Of a stretch of DNA of 64,000 nucleotides, positions 23,501-33,888 are shown piece after piece (the first letter of the stretch is position 1; every line of letters begins with the position of its first letter). This DNA is from Hydra vulgaris (taxonomy: Eukaryota > Cnidaria > Hydrozoa > Anthoathecata > Hydridae), in contig NC_088931.1 in the NCBI RefSeq assembly GCF_038396675.1, positions 7,461,001-7,525,000 on the forward strand, in the 5' to 3' direction. The notes under the pieces were generated by a model that saw nothing but the letters and a program-made list of their open reading frames with translations, made no database searches and was not told where the DNA came from. Made by a program: the position numbers and the translations under genes.

Positions 23501-24072
23501 CATTTTCAATATATATTTGTAACATAAAAGATGATAAAATTACTTTCAAGAAAGTATGCAATGGTCGCATTTCTCTTGATTTCCATTCTGCTCTGGTTTT
23601 TAACTAGGGTGCAGTTATGCCTCTTCACCCTTCCATAAACTTTTTTGAAGGCTTCAGATGAAAGTTTTACAGTTCTTTCCAACGATTTTGAGTTGTTCAG
23701 CAGATCAATGAGAGAAATTTTTCTAGCAGTTTGAATAGATTGTTTTAAAATACATGAGGTAATAAAAATAAAGTAGGACGCTCAAATTGTAATAAAGCAA
23801 CATTAAAATAAAGCAACATTAACATCAACAAACTCCAAACTTCAACTTTGAAGTTCAAGGGTATAACTGCCTTAGTTTTGGTTTTTTCCGGATTGATTTC
23901 CCTAAAATAGTTGCTCCAAACTTCAGCTTTGAAGTTCAAGAGTATAGCTTTAATTTTTCGTTTTTAAATCACGAATGATTTTCTTGAATAGCATAGTTTG
24001 AAGAATTTGATCGAGAGCACGGGTTCTTTCAACTTTCTCATTGTCTTGCAGCATAGAATCTAGAAATTTTTC

Positions 24073-24199
24073 TTGAAGAAAGAAGCATTAGTGACCCTGA
24101 AAATTTGATGAAGAGCAGCCGTGAAGAAAGAAGCATTAGTGAAGCATTGAAGAAAGAAGCATTAGTGACCCTGAAGATTTGATGAAGAGCAGCCGTGGC
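24073..24199. repeat. About 50-bp direct duplication that includes the SINE 5' end
   Basis: GAAGAAAGAAGCATTAGTGA...GAAGAGCAGCCGTG occurs at 24073-24124 and again at 24147-24199, with an extra partial copy of GAAGAAAGAAGCATTAGTGA between. The first copy ends with the first 14 or so bases of the SINE, so the duplication postdates SINE insertion. Confidence 0.8.
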
Positions 24200-24380
24200 G
24201 CAGTGGTTAGAGTTCTGGTTCAGAACCCAGAGGTCCTGGGTTCGACGCCAACTCTAGCTTAACAAGCGACATTGGTACGGAAGGAGGTGTGAACTTCCTG
24301 TTAAATGTTCTCCCGTGGTGCTCTGTGATAAGACCGTAAGGACTTCTGGGAGCACCTAAAATAACTACAAAAAAAAAAAA
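24185..24380 (+). mobile_element. tRNA-derived SINE with LINE-like 3' hairpin and poly-A tail
   Basis: The head contains an A-box-like GTGGCGCAGTGGTTAGAGTT and a B-box GGTTCGACGCC at tRNA-like spacing. The body continues to a terminal hairpin, GGTGCTC (24317-24323) pairing with GAGCACC (24350-24356) around TGTGATAAGACC...GGACTTCT, then a run of about 15 A. The hairpin core GTGATAAGAC is that of the LINE 3' hairpins in this window. A related antisense copy lies at 48165-48335. It is transcribed by RNA polymerase III if active; mobilisation by the LINE is inference. Confidence 0.8.
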
Positions 24381-25081
24381 AAAAGACTTTTAAACACAAT
24401 TTTTGAATTAATAAAAGGTTGTTCATACATGAAAATTTCAACTATATGTTTGCCTGCAGGGCCTTTATAGTTTTTAGGATCATTAATTTTTCTATTTCCG
24501 ATATAACATGACAAAGAGGTAACTCACCATGGTGAAGTAAGTAACCCACTATATGAATGCTGCGTTTAAAAATCTTTTCTAATCGGACAACTAAACCATT
24601 GTTAACGCCAGTGTTGAAACATTTTTAACACCAGTGTTATTATCAAGAGCAATTGCTTATAAACATTCAGTAGTATCATATTCAGTAAGAACATTCAGTG
24701 TTGCTGAAGCCATACTGTTTAATGTACCATTTTCTACTTCAACATGTGTCAGATATTTTCAAAAAAGAAGTTTACTTTAATAAGTAAAATTAATGTGATA
24801 TTTATCATGAGTTGTTCTATACAATACCTATTGCATTTCATCGCACAGACTAACGAATTTTTGTCATTCTTGCCGTACACAAAAATTAATTTTAGCTATG
24901 GACAATCCTTAGTTTCAAATGAATTCGCTACTAAACTTTTAACAAAACACCTTATGTTCTGTTATTATCTGAGATTTTTTATTCTTAGTTACTACTCCAT
25001 TGTCAATAAATGTAGCTGTTGCTATTGCAGCTGTAGTAGCATCATTATTCCTAAACCTTATTGCAGCTTTAGCTAAATTAG

Positions 25082-25162
25082 TAATCATTCTCATCATCGT
25101 CATCGTCATCATTCTCATCATCATCATCATCATCTCATCATCATCATCATCATCATCATCAT
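25082..25162. repeat. (ATC)n microsatellite
   Basis: Imperfect TCATCA array. The minus-strand frame reading poly-Asp/poly-Met is an artefact of it. Confidence 0.9.
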
Positions 25163-25164
25163 AA

Positions 25165-25810
25165 AGTAACACCGCATATCCATCTAATCATCATTTTTTC
25201 TGTTTTTCCAAAAGCTGGACATCATCAACCTTTATTGCCCATGTTTCACTGTCATACATCATAACACTCTGGACATATGTGCTGTAAAACTTTCTTTTAA
25301 TTATTAATGAAGCACCTCTAGCTGTTAAAATTGGAGATAATTCTCGGAACTTGGCCCAAGTAGACCTTACTCATGATTTAGGTGCTTCTTCTGATCCACC
25401 AGCTGATCCAATTGTATCTCCAAAATAACAAAATTTTTTATTTCAATCTCTTTTTTAACTCTCTATACTTACCAAAAGTACATTTTCTACACTTAAAACC
25501 AATAATCTTTAGAGAACATCTCTTCAACATCTACATCTCTTATGAAAACATTGCATACAAACTGTACAAATTTTAGAGTTAGCTCCAACTCTCTTCCAAC
25601 ACACTCCACATGACCACTTCCCAGTATTTCCTGCTTGTTTATTCTTGACTTTGCAATGCATAACTTTTGTCTTATTCATGTTTATCTTAATCCCTTTTGC
25701 TTCAATTCTATCTTTCCAAGTCTCAAACCTTTATACTAACTCTTCTTCTGTTTCAGTAATCTCTAATTGCTCTGGGTAATTGCTTTCGCTAACTATTTGC
25801 TCCTCAAACT
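25165..25810 (-). pseudogene. Non-LTR retrotransposon RT C-terminal region, second lineage
   Basis: Minus-strand frames from 25810 down read WKDRIEAKGIKINMNKTKVM, GKWSCGVCWKRVGANSKICT, CMQCFHKRC, FCYFGDTIGSAGGSEEAP, WAKFRELSPILTARGASLI and FYSTYVQSVMMYDSETWAI. This is the order of the post-catalytic RT region in endonuclease/RT-type LINEs that carry a zinc-knuckle-like CGVC...C..C...H..C segment between NKTK and the CYLGD block. Stops and frameshifts are frequent. It differs from the CR1-like copies at 16857 and 55115. Subfamily is not assigned. Confidence 0.7.
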
Positions 25811-26551
25811 CCTCACTTAATTTAAAAATGTAAATGACTATTTATTTGGTTTAACTTTTTAAAAAAAATTTTATTTCTATGGTATATTATAGACCTTCAG
25901 ACTCTTAGGCCTACGGCCTTAAACACTAAGGGCCTCCACTTGTCATTCGCCACTGATTGCATAAATAAGATAACTAAATGTAATTAATAATATTATGTAT
26001 CCAATTAAAAACTTGAGTATGTAGTTTAATACAAAACAGCTGTACAGTAAAAAAAAATTTTTATCAAGATAACTAGTAAGCTAATTCATTTTTAAATTGA
26101 TATTTTATACGAATCCAAACAAAAACTAATTAATTAACATTTTAACTTAGCAAATAGTTATTTATTAACCGCAGACCTTTGTAGTTTTTTTTTTGTAAAT
26201 TGTTTTATTTATAACTGTTTACCGTCTGAAAAATGTTTTGTTCTCAAATGTTAAAAGAATTTACTCTTAAATTTATCCGTTTTTCTTTTATGATTCCCAA
26301 AAAGAATACAGTTTTTTTTGTGGCAAATAATTTCTATATACATAAAGTCCCTATTTGGACTTTAGGAGTAATAAATAAATTCAAGTTAAATAAAACTGTT
26401 AAAAGTACAATGTAAAACTTTAATATAATACAAAAGATAGAAAGCTTCATAAATATGTACATTAATATTATTATTACATATTATAAAATATTATAACATG
26501 TACATTATTATAATTAAAATTAATTTTTAAAAATAGTAAGATTTATATATA
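25811..26551. other. No recognisable gene
   Basis: AT-rich. Small open frames are uninformative. Confidence 0.5.
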
Positions 26552-26815
26552 GAGGCTGGATAGCTCAAATGGTTAGAGCGTCAAACGAAATCTTAAAACC
26601 TGGACTGCAGCGTAATACGAGTTCAAATCCAGCCACCGCATGAGAAAGTACTTCGGTACGCAAAAATGTTGGTCAATTATGGACGCTATTAAGGATTAGT
26701 CTATTAGACTATTTGTGGCTTTTCCTATGCTAACCCAACAATATCTTCGGATAAAAAAAGATTGCAATAGCAAAATATAGTAGGAAATTTAAATAAATAA
26801 TAATAATAAATAATA
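26552..26815 (+). mobile_element. tRNA-derived SINE with (AAT)n tail
   Basis: The head GGCTGGATAGCTCAAATGGT...TAGAGCG and GAGTTCAAATCCAGCC keep 7-bp acceptor-like complementarity (GGCTGGA/TCCAGCC) and A/B-box-like words. The T arm is too short for a working tRNA. The body runs about 150 bp and ends in AATAATAATAAATAAT. The family is distinct from the 24185 SINE; a relic of it lies near 905-975. The 26820-27065 stretch that follows has a loose repeat of GACAACCTCC words and no gene. Confidence 0.65.
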
Positions 26816-27067
26816 TAAATTTATATTATTATAAAAATTTATTATTCAAATATATTGACAACCTCCATGTAACCATCATCATTTAGATATATAGCAACCC
26901 TCGTGTAACTATTATCGTTCAAATATATTGACAACCTCCTGTAAAGAATAAGAGATAATAAAAAACTAATATATGGAGTTGAATGTTTATTTAGAAATAA
27001 TTATTATCTAGTTTAAAAAATCCATTTTTTATTACAAACTTTAAAGGTTTTAACAATTTTACTAATA

Positions 27068-28347
27068 GGTGTATGCATATGAAACCGCTGTTTTTTCTTT
27101 GAATTAGAACGTTTGTTTTGGAGATGTTTTATTTATATTTCTTTGAATGTAATTTCCATTATTTTCTACTACTTTTTGCCAATTTTTTGGTAACTTATGA
27201 ATTCCATCCCAATAGAATTTCTCAGGTTTAGAAGCTATCCAATCATCGAGCCATTTTTTGACCTCTTCATAATTCGAGAAGTGCTGATCTGCCAAGCCAT
27301 GTGACATTGATCGGAATAAATAGTAATCTGATGGAGCAAGGTCTGGTGAATACGGCGGGTGGCATAAGACTTCCCATCCGATAGTTTTCAACGCTGTTTG
27401 AACAACTTTACAAACATGAGGACGAGCATTGTCATGTTGAAGAATTATTTTATCGTGTCTCTCAGCATATTCGGGTCGTTTTTCTTCTAATGCTTTTCTT
27501 AAACGGAATAATTGGAGTCTGTAAAGTGGCCCATCAATTGTTTCTTTAGGTTTTAGCAACTCATAGTATACCACACCAATCTGATCCCACCAAATAGACA
27601 GCAAAGCCTTATTTCCACGAATATTCCTCTTTGGTGTTGATTTTACAGGTGCGCCTGGGTCAACATAATGTGTTGTGCGGACTGGATTGTCAAAATAAAT
27701 CCATTTTTCATCTCCAGTCACTATTCGATGCAAAAAAGACTTTCTTTCAAAACGATTCAATAACATTTCGCATGTCACTAAACGCCTTTCAATATCACGT
27801 TCTTTCAATTCATGTGGAACCCATTTTCCTTCCTTTCTTATTTTACCGAGAGCTTGTAAACGTCTTGAAATTGTTGCCTGATCAACATTCAACTCTTCTG
27901 CTAATTGTTCTTGGGATTGAGCATCGTCTTCGTCCAATAAACTTTGCAATTCTGAATCTTCAAATTTTTTTGGAGGTTTACCACGTTCCTTGTTGTCAAG
28001 ATCGAAATCGCCACTTTTAAATCTTCTAAACCAATCTCTGCAAGTTGTTTCAGATAAAGCATGGTCAGAATAAGCTTCTACAAGCAAACGATGACTTTCT
28101 GCAGCAGTTTTCTTTAAAATAAAATAGTGAAGTAATACTTCCCGCAAATGCATATTTGAAGGCACAAAGTTGTTCATTTTGAAAGATGTATAAAATTATC
28201 TAGATATGAATAAAATCAAATTAAAAACTATGATATTTAAAGCAAATTGAACGTAGTTTCACACACATAATCATCCATACATTAATTTTGTCTTAAAAAG
28301 AAAATTAACTTGTCCTATTTTAAACAGCGGTTTCATATGCATACACC
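27068..28347 (-). mobile_element. Complete mariner-family transposon
   Basis: The inverted ends match perfectly over at least 26 bp, starting GGTGTATGCATATGAAACCG, and are flanked by TA (27066-27067 and 28348-28349). It is 1280 bp with one uninterrupted transposase frame on the minus strand, which is the full mariner layout. Perfect ends and an intact frame suggest recent insertion. Confidence 0.95.
27104..28177 (-). CDS. Mariner transposase, intact, 357 aa
   Basis: A cut-and-paste transposase acting at the element's terminal repeats and inserting at TA. The N-terminal helix-turn-helix DNA-binding region occupies about residues 5-115 (TTCRDWFRRFKSG at 44-56; ELNVDQATISRRLQALGK at 95-112). 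WVPHEL is at 119-124. The catalytic triad is D156 (VTGDEKWIYFD), D249 (LQHDNARPH) and D284 (YSPDLAPSDY) with exactly 34 residues between the last two, the mariner DD34D pattern. Length matches the family norm of about 345-360. The start is the first ATG of the frame, about 170 bp inside the element end. There are no stops or frameshifts. Subfamily is not assigned. Antisense frames over it are shadows. Confidence 0.96.
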   Translation of the reverse strand: MNNFVPSNMHLREVLLHYFILKKTAAESHRLLVEAYSDHALSETTCRDWFRRFKSGDFDLDNKERGKPPKKFEDSELQSLLDEDDAQSQEQLAEELNVDQATISRRLQALGKIRKEGKWVPHELKERDIERRLVTCEMLLNRFERKSFLHRIVTGDEKWIYFDNPVRTTHYVDPGAPVKSTPKRNIRGNKALLSIWWDQIGVVYYELLKPKETIDGPLYRLQLFRLRKALEEKRPEYAERHDKIILQHDNARPHVCKVVQTALKTIGWEVLCHPPYSPDLAPSDYYLFRSMSHGLADQHFSNYEEVKKWLDDWIASKPEKFYWDGIHKLPKNWQKVVENNGNYIQRNINKTSPKQTF

Positions 28348-28349
28348 TA

Positions 28350-28789
28350 TTATATATAAATTTTCGTAATTTTTGTAATTTCTGTTTGCCTTCGGAATGC
28401 CACTTAATATTCAAAATAATTGCTTATAATTTTCGTTCACATTTTGTTCACATTTTTATTAAACTTAATATTAAAGTTTTCCGGAATATTATTCTATTAT
28501 TGGATTTATAAATAAAAATTAAACGTTAATAAATATTGATTTCATATTTATCCATGAATCACAAGTCTTTCTATAATAATTTTGCATTTTCATTTGTATT
28601 TTTATGAATGTTTTTGTAGAAAAAATATTAATAATAGTTTTTTTGTTTGAGTACTAACGCATTTAATATTGGAATAGTAAATGAAACAATTATTAAGCCG
28701 AAATATATTAATTTCAGACTTTCTAAAGTTACATATAAACAAATTCGGTAAATCAAACCGATTGTATTACTAATTTTTTATTGAAAATG
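28350..28789. other. No recognisable gene
   Basis: AT-rich flank of the mariner insertion. Confidence 0.5.
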
Positions 28790-29270
28790 ATTTATTTCGG
28801 GGGGAAAAGATAAACTTTCATCATTCAAAACGAGATCAAGTAATTTTAAAGAGAGATTTCCTTCTTGTGATTTATATGGACTAAGTAAAATTTGATTTAC
28901 CTTCATTGAGCAAGGCATTTTATTAGCCTTAAACCGTGATTTCTTAGTTCAAAATTTATTTCAGAACAAAGTTGCCTGATGTGATTGTTTGAAAGGAAAA
29001 TATTTGTGTCATCAGCAAACTTTATCTAGTTTAGCCTTGTTGATGCATTGCTGTTGCATTGCTGAGCAGGAGGGGACCAAGAATTAATCTTTGCAGAATT
29101 CTACATAAATTTTTTAGTTCTCCAAATTCCTTATTAACATTATATTGTTTTCTTCTGTTAAGTAGCTTTTTATCCAATTATAAGTTGCATTTATAACTTC
29201 GCAGTGTTTTATTTTTTAAAGAAGAATGCGACCGCATCAAAAGATAGATCGATAAATAATCCTTTATTAA
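28790..29270 (-). pseudogene. Non-LTR RT fragment, catalytic-region relic
   Basis: Minus-strand translation in mixed frames shows RLILGPLLL, a LFADDT-like sequence split across frames (SLLMTQIF in the neighbouring frame), SNNNIRQLCSEINFEL in parts, and a downstream KSNFT/SPYKSQEGNLSLKL-like stretch. This is the block from RT motif B through the region after motif C. It is heavily frameshifted. The lineage looks different from the CR1-like copies nearby, but the relic is too decayed to place. Confidence 0.5.
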
Positions 29271-29413
29271 AGGAATTTTTTTTTTAAAGCTTTAGTATTT
29301 TAGTCTACTATTTTAATTAATGCATGTTTAGTTGAAAGGTTCTTTTCAAAAACCAAACTTTTTTGTGTAAAAAAAAATTATAATTCGTAAATTAGTTCCG
29401 AAGTAATTTTATT

Positions 29414-29604
29414 ATGTACTACACGTTATAAATTAAAAGTTACATGTTATAAACTATAAATTACACGTTACAAATTATATATTACACGTTATAAGTTATA
29501 AATTACACGTCATAAATTTGAAGTACACGTTATAAATTATAATTTACACGTTATAAATTATAAATTACACGTTTTAAATTATAAATTACACGTTATAAAC
29601 TACA
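29414..29604. repeat. Tandem repeat, unit about 23 bp, roughly eight to nine copies
   Basis: Unit TTACACGTTATAAATTATAA with substitutions and small length changes. Confidence 0.85.
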
Positions 29605-29814
29605 GAATGGTAATGGTAAATGATAATGGTCTATAGTCGGAGTATTTAACTGGTCATTGTTATTATAAATTGGGCAACCTGTGGCATCTTTAGCAGAAAA
29701 TTCAACTGATCGTGGAAATCCCTTTGTTTATTAAAAGTTTTATAAAGGACCAAAAATTACTTTTGCTTGAAGTAACTATTTTATTAGAAACGTCATTGAA
29801 GCAAGATGGTTTAT

Positions 29815-30300
29815 TCCTTTTTTATAAATGAAAAAAGCTTTCTAAAAATCTCCAACTTTTTAGAAGTAAAGTCAATGAAAGTTACATTTAAGAATATTTA
29901 CTATGCGTTATTCTTATGTCATCCTAGTTATTGTTGTCAAGTTTGGAGTCAAATTGGAAACTATTACATCAACAAATTGCTACCGTCTCAGCGTCAGTCT
30001 ATTAGAATAATGGCCTCCAGCCATTTAATCATGAGATGTGATTAAAATGGCTGGAAACCATTATTCTAATGATCCCTTATAGCAAATGGATTAAAATAGA
30101 AATATCTTTATCAATCAAGGGATAAAGAAAACAACTGACTTACTGAGTTTAATAAAAAGTAATGCTGTGGCTAATCTTTTTCTGACTTCCCGCCAAATTA
30201 AAGATAATTTAAATTTAACAGTTTTTCCAAAAAGTACGTAGGCGATTATTAAGCAAATTATTCGCCAGTCTAAGGAAAGTTTTCTTTTTTAAAAAAGGCA
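29815..30300 (+). pseudogene. LINE RT-distal fragment with internal palindrome
   Basis: Frame 29880-30045 reads FKNIYYALFLCHPSYCCQVWSQIGNYYINKLLPSQRQ, matching the post-RT YxxLxYCxxVWG...LxxLQ(R/K)xxxRI block of non-LTR ORF2. At 30001-30070 an imperfect palindrome interrupts the frame where the RI..... block continues. Downstream pieces (NLFLTSRQIKDNLNLTVFP near 30170-30230) are C-terminal. Confidence 0.6.
30001..30070. repeat. Quasi-palindrome, arms about 30 bp, inside LINE coding relic
   Basis: ATTAGAATAATGGCCTCCAG and its inverted counterpart (CTGGAAACCATTATTCTAAT) flank a short centre; about two mismatches between arms. Confidence 0.85.
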
Positions 30301-30320
30301 CGATGTAGCAAAAATGCAAA

Positions 30321-30844
30321 TTGAAAATGTACATAAAGATTGGCCTGCTTCAAAACGGTGAACATTTTGTGGCCTGATTGAAAAAGATTTGTTAAAATTT
30401 TAAATGAAAGCAGATTTGTTAATAAAGCAAAAATTTTTTTACTTGAGCCAAGAGGGTACAGCGTATACTCAAAAACGTTGCCTAACTCTCTACAAACAAT
30501 ACATTATAAAAACTGTTGAATATGAATTAAAAATAATTATTCGAGTTTGTTTTCCTATTATGGTCAAGAATTGTTTATAAGGTTGAAAATGTACATAAAG
30601 ATTGGCCTGCTTCAAAACGGTGAACATTTTGTGGCCTGATTGAAAAAGATTTGTTAAAATTTTAAATGAAAGCAGATTTGTTAATAAAGCAAAAATTTTT
30701 TTACTTGAGCCAAGAGGGTACAGCGTATACTCAAAAACGTTGCCTAACTCTCTACAAACAATACATTATAAAAACTGTTAAATATGAATTAAAAATAATT
30801 ATTCGAGTTTGTTTTCCTATTATGGTCAAGAATTGTTTATAAGG
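30321..30844. repeat. 262-bp tandem duplication, nearly identical copies
   Basis: 30321-30582 is repeated at 30583-30844. I found one difference (CTGTTGAATATG versus CTGTTAAATATG). No gene is recognised in the unit; it contains YTQKRCLTLYKQYI in one frame. Confidence 0.95.
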
Positions 30845-30854
30845 TTGATGGAAC

Positions 30855-31450
<596 letters not shown>

Positions 31451-31467
31451 AAATCAGTCCACTAATT

Positions 31468-31511
31468 TATATAATAATATACATATATATATATATGTAT
31501 ATTATTATATA
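31468..31511. repeat. Perfect 44-bp AT-rich palindrome
   Basis: TATATAATAATATACATATA is followed directly by its inverse; weaker inverted similarity continues outside (CAGTCCACTAA / TTGTGGATTG). Confidence 0.85.
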
Positions 31512-31613
31512 CATTTGTGGATTGATTTATATTTTCAATTTATAATACGATGTATTGTAACTTTTTATTCTTTTTTATGTATTGATGTAAAAAAGTTTTA
31601 AACTTTTAATAGG

Positions 31614-31649
31614 TTCTGATGTTAAGATCACTATGATCTTCTTTTAGAA
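31614..31649 (+). other. LINE 3'-terminal stem-loop, diverged copy
   Basis: TTCT...AGAA outer pairs and a perfect inner AGATCA-CTA-TGATCT hairpin in the sequence TCTGATGTTAAGATCACTAT. It is positioned like the 18723 structure, with a LINE-like T-rich 3' region upstream. Confidence 0.45.
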
Positions 31650-31739
31650 GCTTTGTTTTTGTGATGACAAACGACGACGACGACGACAAACGACGACGGC
31701 AAATGTAAATAAGCAGAAAAAGCAAAGAATATAAAGATA

Positions 31740-32400
31740 ATATTAATTGGATAACATAAATATACGAAGTTTAAAAAAAAATTTAAAAAGATAATATTAA
31801 TTGGATAACATAAATAGGAAAGACCGCATAAACATAATTAAAAATAAAATTTCTAAAAATATCGGATTAATCTATAAAGCAAAACCAAACTTAGATCAAT
31901 CATGTTTGAAACACATATATTACACATTTATTCATTTCTATCTTAATTATGTAAACATTGCTTCGTGCAGCACCAATAAAACAAAGACAAAAAAGCTGTT
32001 TAGCAAACACGAACATGCAATTAGACTATTATTAAATGCACAACGCTTCTCACATTCAAGACCATTGTTTAGCAATCTAGAAATATTACATTTGTACCAT
32101 TTAAATATATGTCTTCTTTTATTTTTTTATGTATAAAACTAATAAAAAATCAATAAAAAAATGTTTTCAAACCATTATTTAATAAAATTTAACATAAATA
32201 CATGACTAAATATTCAAGTAACAACTTTGTTTATTCCAAAACAGTATATATGAGTCAACTAAGTTCCTCAATAACTATTAGAGGACCTAATGTATGGAAT
32301 AAGATAATTAGTAATTACATTAAAACACTTACAATTCTTGAACAGTTTAAACAAAAACTAAAACTATTACTTTGAAATAATGAACAAACAGAGAATTATT
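31740..32400 (+). pseudogene. CR1-like LINE RT-distal fragment
   Basis: Frame 31801-32136 reads NKISKNIGLIYKAKPNLDQS, YYTFIHFYLNYVNIASCSTN, HAIRLLLNAQRFSHSRPLF and NLEILHLYHLNI, the connection region after the RT core in this LINE family (compare KKVAKSIGILYKARNYS at about 18065-18120). Decayed pieces to 32380 include GPNVWNK-like sequence. A 28-bp direct repeat (AAAGATAATATTAATTGGAT...) at 31732 and 31790 marks a small duplication at its 5' edge. No 3' hairpin follows. Confidence 0.7.
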
Positions 32401-32595
32401 TTTAAAACTATCTTTAAAAATATTTTATTTGAAAATTAGCTATTAGTGCATACTTTATTTGTCTGGAAAGGTCTAAAGTCTTTAATTGTATACATTATAG
32501 TCAATTATATTGTAAAAAAGTAATTATATAGATTATATGTAAATTATGTTAGTGTATTTTACAAATAGAGTGCTCAATGTTCTTAAAGAGCAGAG

Positions 32596-32689
32596 CAATA
32601 ATAAATTAGTAAAAAACACACACACATGTATATATATGTATATATACATATATATACATGTGTGTGTGTTTTTTACTAATTTATTATTG
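32596..32689. repeat. 94-bp perfect palindrome with no spacer
   Basis: CAATAATAAATTAGTAAAAA, five CA, then ATGTATATATATGTATA are followed immediately by the exact reverse complement (47 of 47 bases, centre at 32642/32643). Confidence 0.97.
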
Positions 32690-33336
32690 TTCAAAAGTAC
32701 ATTTAGTACCGCTGTAATATTATAATTAACAAAAATTTCCAGTCATAAAATTGTTTATTTAAAATAAGAGGTACAAGTAAAGTAAACAATTCAGGGATGT
32801 CTCAGCACCTATCGCTATTCTTTCTTTTCATGTTTTTCCAATGCACACTTGAATTTCAAAAAACTATTTAAAAGTAGGAGAGACCTAAATGGAACACTAA
32901 GTGAATAAACAGCACTTTACAGCAGATAAAAAGTATATGGTACTTTATTTTTTAATAACTACAGACATTCAACCATAATAATTAGTAGGATTAGTTACTC
33001 TACTAATCGTTAAAATCAATCACAAATACTCTGCTAACTAGTAAAAACCTTGTGCAATCAATAGTCTTTACAAAAATTAGAGTCTTTACATTAAATTATT
33101 GCAATAGTCTTTACAAAAATTAGATTACCTAAATAACCTTTACAAAATTCACAGAATTTTTTTCGTTTTGTCCCATAACTTAGAAAAAATAAAAAGCAAA
33201 ATGATTCACTCGTTGAATGCAAAATATAAGTAGTTGACATTTTATTTTATAAAATAAAATCAGACTATGCAATTAAGGATCTGCTCCAACTAATGCAACT
33301 CTACCCTGCTTATAAAATTGAAATGGTATTTGATAG
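32690..33336. other. No recognisable gene
   Basis: AT-rich; a small duplication of TAGTCTTTACAAAAATTAGA near 33061 and 33102 was noted. Confidence 0.5.
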
Positions 33337-33374
33337 ATATGAACTTAATTTATTCTAATAAATTAAGTTCATAT
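33337..33374. repeat. 38-bp hairpin abutting a minisatellite
   Basis: Arms ATATGAACTTAATTTAT are inverted perfectly around 4 nt and end 2 bp before the 32-bp tandem array. Confidence 0.9.
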
Positions 33375-33376
33375 AA

Positions 33377-33888
33377 ACAATAAAATGAAAGTGATTAACT
33401 TATTTTATACAATAAAATGAAAGTGATTAACTTATTTTATACAATAAAATGAAAGTGATTAACTTATTTTATACAATAAAATGAAAGTGATTAACTTATT
33501 TTATACAATAAAATGAAAGTGATTAACTTATTTTATACAATAAAATGAAAGTGATTAACTTATTTTTTACAATAAAATGAAAGTGATTAACTTATTTTAT
33601 ACAATAAAATGAAAGTGATTAACTTATTTTATACAATAAAATGAAAGTGATTAACTTATTTTATACAATAAAATGAAAGTGATTAACTTATTTTATACAA
33701 TAAAATGAAAGTGATTAACTTATTTTATACAATAAAATGAAAGTGATTAACTTATTTTATACAATAAAATGAAAGTGATTAACTTATTTTATACAATAAA
33801 ATGAAAGTGATTAACTTATTTTATACAATAAAATGAAAGTGATTAACTTATTTTATACAATAAAATGAAAGTGATTAACTTATTTTAT
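33377..33888. repeat. Minisatellite: exactly sixteen 32-bp units
   Basis: The unit starts ACAATAAAATGAAAGTGATT and ends AACTTATTTTAT; 512 bp equals 16 units. I see one substitution (A to T at 33567). Such homogeneity implies recent amplification. Confidence 0.95.

Larger units (their letters stand above)
23500..25080 (-). pseudogene. Amplified unknown cnidarian-type protein, pseudogene split by a SINE
   Basis: Minus-strand translation in changing frames gives, from about 24690 to 24390, a segment ending KINDPKNYKGPAGKHIVEIFMYEQPF. Past the SINE, 24060-23510 gives DNEKVERTRALDQIL, then SLERTVKLSSEAFKKVYG and VKRHNCTLVKNQSRM. The order GP.G, then an ERTVKLxSEA-like block, then a basic C-terminus resembles the C-terminal half of the family I associate with the 5306 fragment. 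Function unknown. It holds many stops and a SINE at 24185-24380, so it is dead. Sequence upstream to 25080 may be its N-terminal part, but only weakly. Confidence 0.4.

Noticed and set aside
23197-23607. 136-codon plus frame, membrane-protein-like
   Set aside because: It is partly antisense to the pseudogene read on the minus strand, and hydrophobicity is expected from T-rich DNA.
24939-25172. Poly-Asp/poly-Met minus-strand frame
   Set aside because: The repeat part is an (ATC)n microsatellite; the remainder was treated as part of a decayed pseudogene.
26552-26640. Functional tRNA gene (also considered at 24195-24260 and 37675-37745)
   Set aside because: A- and B-box words are present but the T arm and acceptor geometry are wrong and each continues into a SINE body with a 3' tail.
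33377-33888. CRISPR-like regular array
   Set aside because: The 32-bp units are contiguous with no unique spacers and the sequence is eukaryotic; it is a minisatellite.
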